Of a stretch of 64,000 bases of DNA, positions 26,642-35,019 are shown piece by piece; within the stretch, counting starts at the first letter, position 1, and every line of letters begins with the position of its first letter. Under the pieces are notes generated by a model. That model had not been told where the DNA came from. It saw only the letters and a list, made by a program, of their open reading frames with translations, and ran no database searches. This DNA comes from Chitinophagaceae bacterium BSSC1. GTDB lineage: Bacteria > Bacteroidota > Bacteroidia > Chitinophagales > Chitinophagaceae. The DNA is taken from contig NKJC01000001.1 in assembly GCA_002256435.1 (NCBI GenBank), positions 992,001-1,056,000 on the forward strand, written 5' to 3'. The translations under genes were made by a program, and so were the position numbers.

Positions 26642-27390
26642 TCATTGAATGGCCACCCGAAAACCGCTATAAGCATAACGAAAACCGGGTTCGCTACTAC
26701 CACGGCTAGCATTTCTACAACCTAGGGCTGGTGTAGTAGCACAGCCTCCTCTTATGACACGTGTACCCCTAATTCTATCATCCTTTTTATTGTCTTGAGC
26801 AAATGTATAGGCTTCAAAGATATACCAGTCCAAACACCATTCCCATAGATTGCCTGTCATGTCATAAAGACCTAGTTCATTTGCTTTTTTTTGGGCTACG
26901 CATGAACCAAATTTTTGCTATTGTTTTTGTTCCAAGCAACACTTTCTATGTTTTGTCCCCCACTATATTGATAGCCCTTGCTTTTCTTGCCACCCCTAGC
27001 TGCAAACTCCCATTCTTCCTCTGTTGGTAATCTATATTGTTTTCCAGTTTTATTGCTAAGCCATTTACAATAAGCAATGGCATCTTCCCAGCTTATATTG
27101 ACCATGGGATCATGATCAACCCATCCCCCTTGGGGAGCTTTGGGCATTGGTAGACCAGTTGCATTGCAATAGGTTTTCCATTGCAACACGGTAGTCTCCG
27201 TTTTGGCAATCCCAAAAGTTTTTACGGTTACACTATGTACAGGTAGTTCATCCTTTTCTCCTACTCCCAATTCATCGCCCATTTTAAATGAGCCTCCTTT
27301 TACCTTAATCATTTCTGGATATTGTTGGGCATTCAGATTAGACCCGTACAATAGGGTCAATATGAAAAGGAATAGGAAATGTTGTTTCAT
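26642..27390 (-). pseudogene. Formylglycine-generating-enzyme-like (SUMF1/EgtB/PvdO) gene with a frameshift
   Basis: The first 164 codons hold a signal peptide and the N-terminal two thirds of an FGE-sulfatase domain: MIKVKGGSFKMGDE, NISWEDAIAYCKWLS, YRLPTEEEWEFAARGG. The frame stops at 26896-26898 just after NLVHA. Shifting by one base gives VAQKKANELGLYDM, then TGNLWEWCLDW, RVIRGGC and SGFRVAIQ, exactly the expected rest of the domain. So one base has been lost near 26897, not in a long homopolymer. Intact relatives modify sulfatase cysteines, oxidise sulfur-linked metabolites or act as exported lipoprotein-type partners; none of these can be chosen here. Decay is recent because both parts remain well conserved. 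Confidence 0.8.
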
Positions 27391-27466
27391 TTATTCATTT
27401 ATTGACTTAAACTAATGGAGCCATTGATTTATTGTATAAAATTTTGTGATGTTAGGGGAAATAAAA

Positions 27467-27498
27467 AAGCAGTTATGAACTTTACTTCATAACTGCTT
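27467..27498 (-). terminator. Rho-independent terminator of the RND efflux operon
   Basis: Perfect 12-bp arms (AAGCAGTTATGA / TCATAACTGCTT) surround an 8-base loop. On the minus strand the stem is followed by six T. It lies about 100 bases after the last efflux gene. Confidence 0.88.
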
Positions 27499-27506
27499 GA
27501 TTTACA

Positions 27507-27573
27507 AGTGGACCTAGTAGTGTATAATCTTAAGCCCTCTGTCTATCAGGATTTCTAGGATTCTATTTATGCC
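27507..27573 (-). pseudogene. Decayed tRNA-like sequence related to the CAT tRNA at 34813
   Basis: Aligned to 34811 onward, the first 28 bases match at 21 positions without gaps, mostly differing by transitions. The match continues with a one-base and a four-base gap through the anticodon stem (TCAGG retained), and fades in the D-arm. The acceptor, T-arm and anticodon stems no longer pair fully, so this should not be functional. Orientation is the same as the intact gene. I regard this as a relic tRNA or an older attachment-site copy. Confidence 0.5.
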
Positions 27574-27601
27574 TTTACCCGTTTGGTGGGAAACCTAGGT
27601 A

Positions 27602-29014
27602 TTAATTCCAACCTCCACCAAGTGCACGGTATATATTGACCTTTGCTTGTAATTGCTTTAATTTAGTTTCAATTAATTCCATTCTGGAATCTAGCGCTTC
27701 TCTTTGTGTTAGCAACACTTCAATATAGTCTGCTTTAGAAGAAATAAACAATTTGTTAGAAATTTCTACTGACTGATTGAGAATTTCAACTTCTTTAGCC
27801 TTGGTCTCATAACTATTTTTATAATTGCTAATAAATGATAATTGATTAGCTACTTCTATAAATGCACTTAGAATGGTGCGTTCATATTGATAGGCCGATA
27901 TTATCTGTTTTTCATTGGCGTTTTGATAAGCAGCTCTGATTCCATTTTTATTAATCAATGGTCCTACCGCATCACCTACTAAATTAAAAAGCAATGATTC
28001 TGGTGTGAATACAAAACCAGGATTGAATGCCGTAAATCCTGTACCAGCACTTAACCTAAACGAAGGATAAAAATTTGCTCTAGCAACTTGCACATCCATC
28101 TTAGAGGCAGCCAATGCTAGTTCGGCTTGTCTAATATCCGGTCTATTTAATAATAACTGTGATGGGATTCCGCTTTGTACCATTTCATTGGGGATGTCAT
28201 TCAACAAAGTATTTGCTCTTGGAACATGCTTAGTGAATCTACCTGCAAGAAAATTTATTTTATTTTCTGTTTCCACAATTTGTTGCTGAATATTATACTG
28301 TAGGTTTTGCGTATGCAATAATTGTGCATCAAATCGGTTAACTGCAAGCTGAGAAACCTTGGCCGCCTCTTTCTCAAGCTTTACCATGCGCAATGCATTT
28401 TGTTGCAATTCAATATTCTGTTGCACTATAGACATCATATTGTCAAGCGCTAATAATTCATAATAAGAGCTTGAAATCTCTGCAATCAAATTGGTAACAA
28501 GAAAATTTCTCCCCTCAATAGTTGCAAAGTATTTTAATGTTGCAGATTTTTTTGCATTCCTCAGTTTTTTCCAAACATCCAATTCCCAAGTGGCATAAAC
28601 ACCTACTCTGAATTCACCAATATGCTTTGGTGCTTTGTCAGGATTGGCTTTCAAATCTTCCTCGGAAAGACCATCCCAGGTGTATCTTCCTGTTTTATCT
28701 ACTCCTGCAGCACCAGCAATATTTACAAAGGGTAAATACTCTCCTTTTCGCGCTTGAATTTCATTCTTGTCAATTTCAATTTCACGAAGTGCAATATTTA
28801 ATTCCTGATTGTTCTTTAATGCTGAATCAATAAGGGCAATCAAATACGGATCCGTAAAGTACTCACGCCATTTGATGGATGCAATATTAGTTGAATCTTG
28901 AGCTGTATTATAATATGCAGGTACTGTTTTGTCTTCTTGTTTGGTAACTAGTGCCGGTATTTTACAGGCAGCAAAACAGACGATAGTCAAAAAGACTAGT
29001 ATTTTATTGTTCAT
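27602..29014 (-). CDS. TolC-family outer membrane efflux lipoprotein
   Basis: A 470-residue protein with a lipoprotein signal (IVCFAACK). The mature part shows the two-fold repeated coiled-coil plan of NodT/OprM-like channels: SALKNNQELNIALREIEIDKNEI, GVYATWELDVWKKLRNAKKSA, then LLNRPDIRQAELALAASKMDV and FYPSFRLSAG in the middle, and LTQREALDSRMELIETKLKQLQAKVNIYRALGGGW at the end, which I quote only as position markers across residues 60-470. It forms the outer membrane duct of the tripartite pump and overlaps the RND gene by 11 bases. Confidence 0.93.
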   Translation of the reverse strand: MNNKILVFLTIVCFAACKIPALVTKQEDKTVPAYYNTAQDSTNIASIKWREYFTDPYLIALIDSALKNNQELNIALREIEIDKNEIQARKGEYLPFVNIAGAAGVDKTGRYTWDGLSEEDLKANPDKAPKHIGEFRVGVYATWELDVWKKLRNAKKSATLKYFATIEGRNFLVTNLIAEISSSYYELLALDNMMSIVQQNIELQQNALRMVKLEKEAAKVSQLAVNRFDAQLLHTQNLQYNIQQQIVETENKINFLAGRFTKHVPRANTLLNDIPNEMVQSGIPSQLLLNRPDIRQAELALAASKMDVQVARANFYPSFRLSAGTGFTAFNPGFVFTPESLLFNLVGDAVGPLINKNGIRAAYQNANEKQIISAYQYERTILSAFIEVANQLSFISNYKNSYETKAKEVEILNQSVEISNKLFISSKADYIEVLLTQREALDSRMELIETKLKQLQAKVNIYRALGGGWN

Positions 29015-32000
29015 TGTTAGTCCTCCTTATTCTTTTGATGATGCTTTTAATCTGTTTAGTGAGGGCGGTGTCTTCTTTGCTTTCTACATAATTTTCTGTC
29101 AATGGGTTCAAATCTTCTCCTTTGATGAGCGATCTGCCTTCCTGAAGTTTGGCGAAAATGTAATAAAGACCTGGAACAACAATGACACCAAAAATAGTTC
29201 CGAACAACATTCCTCCAAGTGCAGATGCACCAATAGTATGATTTCCAACTGCGCCAGGGCCTTTTGCCAAAACAAGTGGAATCAAACCCGCAATGAATGC
29301 AAAGGAGGTCATGAGAATTGGACGAAAACGCGCTTTAGCACCTGCAATGGCTGATTCTAAAGCTGTTGCACCTTGATTGTGTTTTTGTACCGCAAACTCA
29401 ACAATCAATACTGCGTTCTTACCCAGCAAACCTACAAGCATAATTAGTCCAACTTGTGCATACACGTCATTAGACAAATTCATTGCCTTTAATAAGAAGA
29501 ATGAACCAAAGACTCCAGGGAAGATTGAAAGCAATACAGCCATTGGCAAAATAAAACTTTCGTATTGCGCTGATAAGATCAGGTAAACAAAGAAGATAAC
29601 TACTAAAAAAATATAAAGTGCTTCATTTCCTCTTCTTGATTCATCAAAGGAGATACCTTCCCATGCTATATCATATCCTCTTGGCAAAGACGTTTTTGCT
29701 ACTTCCTTAATGGCATTGATAGCATCTCCAGAAGAATAGCCTTTTGCCGGGACCCCATTGATTAAAGAGGAGATATAAAGATTATACCTAGAAATCTCAT
29801 TTGGTCCTTGTGTTTTTTTAATACTCATGAAAGCAGAATATGGAACCATATCTCCATGATCATTTTTAATAAACATATTTAAAATATCAGATGGCTGCTT
29901 TCTGAATTCTGGAGAAGCTTGTGTATAGACTTTATAATAATTGTTAAACCGTATAAACCCTTGCTCATACGTACTACCCACCATAATGTTTAGGTTCTCC
30001 ATTGCTTCACCAATAGATACCCCTTTTTGCATGGCTAGACTATTGTCAATTAAAATCTCGTACTGCGGATATTTAGCAGAATAAAATGCAAACAATCCAC
30101 TGAGTTCTTTTCGTTTTTTTAGTGCTTCAACAAATTCGGTGTTTACCTTGTCAAACTCTTGGTAATCCACATCACTTCCTTTGTCTAACAAACGCAAGGA
30201 GAAACCGTCTGATGTTCCATAACCCGGAACAGCTGGCGGTTCAAAGTATTCAATGTTGGCTGGAAGGTCTTTTGATTTTTCCTCTAACTCAAGTATCACT
30301 TCTTTTACAGAGTGTTTTCTTTCTGACCAATCCTTCAAGTTAATTAAACAAGTACCTGCGTTTGAACCACGCCCTTCCGTTAGAATTTCATAACCAGCAA
30401 GTGAAGTCACAGAAGAAACGCCTTCTACTTGTTTTGCAATCAATTGCAGTTTTCTAGCTATTTCATTGGTACGCTCCAAAGTAGTTCCTGGAGGTGTTTG
30501 AATGATGGCGTATACTTGTCCCTGATCTTCATTTGGAATAAACCCAGCAGGAAGCACTTTATTGATTCCCATGATCCCAAATCCAAAGACAATCAAAATA
30601 CCAAAGGTCAATACTTGTCTGTTGACAATTAAGCCAAGGAATTTTTCGTATTTGTCAGTAGCGCGGTCAAATTTTTTGTTGAACCAGTTTAAGAAAAGAC
30701 TTACTGGTGTTTTTCTCTTACGTTGCCCATGTGTATTTTTAAGTAAAATAGCACATAACACTGGTGTGAGTGTTAAGGCCACAAATCCTGAAATCACAAT
30801 GGAACTTGCCATAGTAAGTGAAAACTGACGATACAATACACCTACAGGGCCGGTCATAAAGCTTACAGGAATAAATACAGAAGCCATTACTAAGGTAATT
30901 GCAATAATGGCACCACTAATTTCCTTGACTACTTTTTGTACGGCTGCATATGCCGATATATTTTCTTCTTCCATTTTTACGTGCACTGCCTCAACTACCA
31001 CAATGGCATTATCAACTACTATACCAATAGCAAGTACCAAAGCAAATAAAGTAATGAGGTTAATACTTATCCCAAAAGCATTCATGAATACAAATGCACC
31101 AATCAAAGAAACTGGTACCGCAAGAATGGGAATAATGGTTGAGCGCCAGTCACCCAAAAAGATAAATACCACTAATGCAACCAGTAAAAATGCTTCTACT
31201 AAAGTGTGTAATACTTTTTCAATGGAGGCATCTACAAATTTTGAGACGTCGTAATTGATTTCATAATCAATACCTGGAGGAAAGTCTTTTTTAATTTCTT
31301 GTAGTTTTTCTTTTACATCGTCAATGACAATTCTGGCATTACTACCAGGATTTTGCTTTAATACCAATGAAGCAGAAGGATGTCCGTCTTTATTGGAATA
31401 AATATCTACAAACTCGGATCCAACTTCTACTTTAGCTACATCTTTTAGTTTTAAGATCTCGCCATCTGCGTTGGCTCTAACAATAATATCTTCGTATTGC
31501 TCTGGTTTATTGTACCAACCTTTATAGGTAAATACATATTCTTGAGATTGTGCCGTTTTACCAGAACTCAAACCCACTCTACCCGGTCTAGCCAAGACAC
31601 TTTGTTCGTCTATAGATTTTAATACATCTTTTGCAGAAATATTATATGCCCTCATGCGTTCAGGATTTAGCCAAACACGAATGGCAAAAGAACGGCTACC
31701 AATTGCTTGGGCAAAACCCATTCCTTTAATACGTTGTAGTTCTGGTAGGATAAATGTATTGGCATAGTTGAATAGAAATTTCTCATCTACACTATTGTCC
31801 TTACTATAAAGGTTTAGGTACATCAACATACTTGGTTGCATGGGAGAAATAACCACACCCTCGCGTTGAACAAGTGGAGGAAGATTGGTCATTACCTGAT
31901 CTACTCTTGATTTTACCCTTACTGCTGCTAGCGTTGGGTCTGTACCTGGTTCAAAGATAACTTCAATACTTGCCTCACTGGCACTGGTGGCGTCTGAGAG

Positions 32001-32234
32001 CATGTATTGCATACCCTGCACACCATTAATAGCCCGCTCCAAAATGGTAAGGGTTGATTTTACCAATACATCTGCATTTGATCCAGGAAACTCAATGGCA
32101 ATATTTACCCTTGGTGGTGCAATTTCCGGAAACTGTGCTATGGGAGATTTGGTGATTGCGATGATACCAGTAAAGACTATTGCTAAAGACAAAGCAATGG
32201 CTAGTACTGGCCTTTTTATAAAATTATTAAACAT
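29004..32234 (-). CDS. RND efflux pump inner membrane permease (HAE1/AcrB type)
   Basis: A 1076-residue permease, the usual AcrB-like length. It begins MFNNFIKRPVLAIALS, with the first membrane helix, followed by porter-domain signatures (FPGSNADVLVKSTLTILERAINGV), and has the proton-relay helix IGIVVDNAIVVVEAV with adjacent Asp residues near residue 400. A second half repeats the pattern (VGLLGKNAVLIVEFAV, FRPILMTSFAFIAGLIPL). HAE1 pumps export drugs, dyes, bile-type compounds and lipids. It is the middle gene of MFP-RND-TolC, 21 bases after the adaptor gene. Confidence 0.96.
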   Translation of the reverse strand: MFNNFIKRPVLAIALSLAIVFTGIIAITKSPIAQFPEIAPPRVNIAIEFPGSNADVLVKSTLTILERAINGVQGMQYMLSDATSASEASIEVIFEPGTDPTLAAVRVKSRVDQVMTNLPPLVQREGVVISPMQPSMLMYLNLYSKDNSVDEKFLFNYANTFILPELQRIKGMGFAQAIGSRSFAIRVWLNPERMRAYNISAKDVLKSIDEQSVLARPGRVGLSSGKTAQSQEYVFTYKGWYNKPEQYEDIIVRANADGEILKLKDVAKVEVGSEFVDIYSNKDGHPSASLVLKQNPGSNARIVIDDVKEKLQEIKKDFPPGIDYEINYDVSKFVDASIEKVLHTLVEAFLLVALVVFIFLGDWRSTIIPILAVPVSLIGAFVFMNAFGISINLITLFALVLAIGIVVDNAIVVVEAVHVKMEEENISAYAAVQKVVKEISGAIIAITLVMASVFIPVSFMTGPVGVLYRQFSLTMASSIVISGFVALTLTPVLCAILLKNTHGQRKRKTPVSLFLNWFNKKFDRATDKYEKFLGLIVNRQVLTFGILIVFGFGIMGINKVLPAGFIPNEDQGQVYAIIQTPPGTTLERTNEIARKLQLIAKQVEGVSSVTSLAGYEILTEGRGSNAGTCLINLKDWSERKHSVKEVILELEEKSKDLPANIEYFEPPAVPGYGTSDGFSLRLLDKGSDVDYQEFDKVNTEFVEALKKRKELSGLFAFYSAKYPQYEILIDNSLAMQKGVSIGEAMENLNIMVGSTYEQGFIRFNNYYKVYTQASPEFRKQPSDILNMFIKNDHGDMVPYSAFMSIKKTQGPNEISRYNLYISSLINGVPAKGYSSGDAINAIKEVAKTSLPRGYDIAWEGISFDESRRGNEALYIFLVVIFFVYLILSAQYESFILPMAVLLSIFPGVFGSFFLLKAMNLSNDVYAQVGLIMLVGLLGKNAVLIVEFAVQKHNQGATALESAIAGAKARFRPILMTSFAFIAGLIPLVLAKGPGAVGNHTIGASALGGMLFGTIFGVIVVPGLYYIFAKLQEGRSLIKGEDLNPLTENYVESKEDTALTKQIKSIIKRIRRTNNEQ

Positions 32235-32255
32235 GCTTGCGTGATTTTCTTGCCT

Positions 32256-33341
32256 TTATTCGGCGTGAATGTTTTTGATTCCTGCCAATTCTTTTTCAAG
32301 AGAAACAAAATTGTACTTGATCTTTTCGTTGTTCTTTACTTTACCCAAACCTTCCAAAAGAATTTTATCAGTTGGCTTTAATCCAGATGCAACAATGTAT
32401 AGATGAGAAATTTCTTGTGCTATTGTGATTTGGCTAGATGTAATCACTCCTTTTTCATCTACTATATACACGTATTTTTTATCAAGCACATCAAAGGTTG
32501 ATTTTTGTGGAATGATGATGGCATTTTTTAAGCGCACAGGCATCATAATATTACCTGTTTCACCATGACGCAGAACGCCTTTTGGATTTGGGAAAGCCGC
32601 CCTAAACGCAATATTTCCTGTTTCGTTATTAAAATCTGCTTCAATGGTTTCAACATAACCGCTTGATTCAAACAGTTTATTATTAGCCATTTGTAGTAAC
32701 ACTTTTTGCTTTTCTTTTGATTTTACTTTTTGGATATAATCTAGGTATTCTGATTCTCCCACATTAAAGTATACCCACATTTTACTATTATCAGAAAGGC
32801 TAGTAAGCAACTCGCCTTCGTCTATTAAACTTCCAAGACGTGTGTGAAATTTGTCCATAATACCATCGAATGGCGCACGAATCTCAGTGAAACTTAGATG
32901 TGCTTGAGACAGTTGCAATTCTGCTTTAGCCTTATCAAGCTTGGCTTTTGCCAAGGCTAGTTCACTTATAGAAACTACGTTATTGTCCGCCAAACCTTTT
33001 GTGTTTTTATATTCAATTTCTGCAAAGTTTAGTTCCGCTCTTGATTTGGCTACTTCCGCTTCATAAATAGCGGGCATCAATTTGAACATTAACTCTCCCT
33101 TTTTTACAAACTGACCTTCGTCTACAAATATCTTTTGTAGATACCCTTTCTCCTGTGATCTAAGTTCAATATGGTTGGCAGAATGAATCTGCGCTACATA
33201 TTCCTTATAGATAGTTGTATCCGTTTGAATAGGGCTTGTTACTGTAAATGTTGCGTCTTTTACAGTTTCTGCTTCATGTTCTGAACAAGATGCAAAAAGC
33301 ATGATAGTTGCCATATAGGCAATGATTAAGAGTCCTCTCAT
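32256..33341 (-). CDS. Periplasmic adaptor (membrane fusion) lipoprotein of the RND pump
   Basis: A 361-residue lipoprotein. ATG 33341 gives a lipoprotein signal (TIMLFASCSE); a longer frame reaches 33392 but breaks it. Domain order is the usual one: half-lipoyl IHSANHIELRSQEKGYLQKI with FVDEGQFVKKGE, an alpha hairpin of about 70 residues, the second half-lipoyl (HLSFTEIRAPFDGIMDKF), and beta-barrel and membrane-proximal domains ending near the C-terminus. It links the permease and TolC-like channel. It is the first gene of the pump operon. Confidence 0.94.
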   Translation of the reverse strand: MRGLLIIAYMATIMLFASCSEHEAETVKDATFTVTSPIQTDTTIYKEYVAQIHSANHIELRSQEKGYLQKIFVDEGQFVKKGELMFKLMPAIYEAEVAKSRAELNFAEIEYKNTKGLADNNVVSISELALAKAKLDKAKAELQLSQAHLSFTEIRAPFDGIMDKFHTRLGSLIDEGELLTSLSDNSKMWVYFNVGESEYLDYIQKVKSKEKQKVLLQMANNKLFESSGYVETIEADFNNETGNIAFRAAFPNPKGVLRHGETGNIMMPVRLKNAIIIPQKSTFDVLDKKYVYIVDEKGVITSSQITIAQEISHLYIVASGLKPTDKILLEGLGKVKNNEKIKYNFVSLEKELAGIKNIHAE

Positions 33342-33444
33342 TAAATTTATTTTGACTGATTGATGAATACAAGAATAGAAAGCTACATGCATGCAAATGC
33401 CTGTAAACTATTGCGCAATAAAGAAGTGTAAGATTAAAATAAGG

Positions 33445-33849
33445 TTATGCTAAGTGGCTCTTCCAAGAATGGTAGAGTATAAAGAAAGGTAAATCAACTT
33501 TGTGTTGATTATTGGATGCTAATCTTAAATAAAGGGTATTAACAGCATCTGAATAATGAAAAGCTTTAAAAGATTGATAGTTGTCAATGAACCCATTTAC
33601 ATGTTCTTGTTCATTGTGAACATCGTCTTCATCTTCCGACTCGGCTTCTACAAAAAGATTTATTTGAGGATCATGCTGATCTGTGGTTCCCTTTTCAAAA
33701 TAGTTATTTTGAGTGACCTCAAAACTTGAGCCTGTGAATCCAAAATTTTTGGGAAGGGTGTCAAATGAAAGATGCTGAAAAAGAAAGCCAATGCATATCA
33801 GAATAATAAAACGAAAATGGACCAACTTTTTATGTTGCGCACTTTTCAT
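33445..33849 (-). CDS. Small signal-anchored hypothetical protein with an acidic/His stretch
   Basis: A 134-residue protein if started at ATG 33849 (MKSAQHKKLVHFRFIILICIGFLF); ATG 33885 and TTG 33906 give longer versions. After the single hydrophobic segment comes an exported part with an acidic, His-containing stretch (EAESEDEDDVHNEQEHV) near residues 75-95. I do not recognise a family. It is in the same direction as the pump operon, 104 bases upstream of the adaptor gene, so it could be a small sensor or a passenger. Confidence 0.5.
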   Translation of the reverse strand: MKSAQHKKLVHFRFIILICIGFLFQHLSFDTLPKNFGFTGSSFEVTQNNYFEKGTTDQHDPQINLFVEAESEDEDDVHNEQEHVNGFIDNYQSFKAFHYSDAVNTLYLRLASNNQHKVDLPFFILYHSWKSHLA

Positions 33850-34026
33850 ATAACGCTTGATAACTATTAAATTGTTTTTATGCATTACCCTTCGAAAATA
33901 AGCCAAAACAGTTATTCACCTCAATTTTCCTTCTAAAAACATAAATCTTAGCAAATACTTGGCAAGTGAATCCCTGAAAAAAAACTACCTGCCAATTTCC
34001 AATGCAAGCAATTGATTATGTGTATT

Positions 34027-34680
34027 TTATAAAGGTTTTGAAGCTATTTGGAGATAGTGGTTGAAAAAAAACTCTTTTTTAATAAGTTGCTGCTTTTCTA
34101 CTTTGAAATGCCTCTTAGTGAGGAACATATCATAATCATCAATATCAAACTGATGAGGATGTAATACATCTCCAGGTATTAATTTGAAAATGCTTTTAAA
34201 TATTGAATAGTTGTGTGCGTCAATTGTTAAAACAAGTTTTCCGCCAGGTTTAACTAAATTACATAGCACTTCATAAGCATCATCAATATTATTCACGTGA
34301 TTGATTGCATTCATGCAAAAAACAATATCAAATTGAATATTTGAAGAAAAATCCTCAATAGAACTATTCACAAATGTCACATTTGGATAAGCCTCTTTTC
34401 TATAATGTGGAATATTCTTTTCGTATTCATTTAACAAGGGGTCAATAGCTACAACTTGTTGCTTTGTACAAACCATAAAAATTCCTGCTGGGCCACAACC
34501 TGCGTCTAATATGCTGATATTATCATTGACTGTTAATTCTGGGCTGCATTCTTTTAGAATACCTTCCCAATAGGCTATTTTATATTTGGTATAATCTGTG
34601 ACTTCTTTTTCTTTAAGATAATTTTTCCACCATTCAAGCTCTGCAAATTGGGCAACTTTCCACCTGAATCTAGTATCCAT
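34027..34680 (-). CDS. Class I SAM-dependent methyltransferase
   Basis: A 217-residue soluble protein. The SAM-binding motif I is ISILDAGCGPAGIFM near residue 58; VVAIDPLLNEYE is the acidic loop after strand 2, and FDIVFCMNAINHVNNIDDAYEVL fits motif with the post-motif helix. PGGKLVLTIDAHNYS is motif III. The N-terminal 50 residues are helical and Trp-rich (WKVAQFAELEWWKNYLKEKE). Small-molecule, lipid or sugar methylation are all possible. It is not close to the pump genes and ends at the tRNA terminator side. Confidence 0.85.
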   Translation of the reverse strand: MDTRFRWKVAQFAELEWWKNYLKEKEVTDYTKYKIAYWEGILKECSPELTVNDNISILDAGCGPAGIFMVCTKQQVVAIDPLLNEYEKNIPHYRKEAYPNVTFVNSSIEDFSSNIQFDIVFCMNAINHVNNIDDAYEVLCNLVKPGGKLVLTIDAHNYSIFKSIFKLIPGDVLHPHQFDIDDYDMFLTKRHFKVEKQQLIKKEFFFNHYLQIASKPL

Positions 34681-34773
34681 AAGTTAAAAATTTAAAGTCT
34701 TTAGATTTTAATTGATTCAGGAATGAACCTAACCAATTTGTATGGTATTGAATAAAATCAATTATTTAAAAGC

Positions 34774-34808
34774 AAAATTCCACTTACATAAAATGCAAGT
34801 GGAATTTT
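34774..34808. terminator. Hairpin terminator downstream of the CAT tRNA
   Basis: Perfect 12-bp arms (AAAATTCCACTT / AAGTGGAATTTT) around 11 bases, with T-rich sequence on both sides. It lies 4 bases after the tRNA 3' end on the minus strand and upstream of the methyltransferase gene, so it separates the two transcripts. Confidence 0.8.
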
Positions 34809-34812
34809 TAAG

Positions 34813-34886
34813 TGGGCCCAGTAGGGCATGATCCTACGACCCCCTGATTATGAGTCAGGTGCTCTAACCAACTGAGCTATAGGCCC
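34813..34886 (-). tRNA. tRNA with CAT anticodon (Met or lysidine-type Ile), atypical T-loop
   Basis: A full 74-nt cloverleaf folds: acceptor GGGCCTA / TGGGCCC with A73, D-arm GCTC AGTTGGTTA GAGC, anticodon arm CCTGA CTCATAA TCAGG (anticodon CAT), and T-arm GTAGG / CCTAC. CCA is not encoded. The T-loop reads ATCATGC, so positions 54 and 58 are A and T instead of the near-universal T and A. The anticodon loop does not tell elongator Met from Ile2; no initiator-type three G-C pairs are seen in the anticodon stem, so it is not the initiator. Confidence 0.9.
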
Positions 34887-34907
34887 GAAAACAACGGGGT
34901 TGTTTTC
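34887..34907 (-). terminator. Hairpin 5' of the tRNA, possible helicase terminator
   Basis: A 9-bp stem (GAAAACAAC / GTTGTTTTC) with a three-base loop abuts the tRNA 5' end. It lies about 110 bases after the helicase stop, in the right place for a terminator or a processing signal. The T run is short. Confidence 0.4.
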
Positions 34908-35019
34908 AAAATTGTCTATGTCAAATCCCGTTTAACTGTCTAAACGGTTCCATTTCTTAGTAGATGGGCGGCAAAAATAGCCATTTCGGGCGTTTTTCCA
35001 AACCGGATCTTGGATAAAC

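Noticed and set aside
21060..34886. Integrase or recombination directionality gene within the proposed island
   Set aside because: None of the frames between the repeats resembles a tyrosine or serine recombinase, so active mobility is not claimed.
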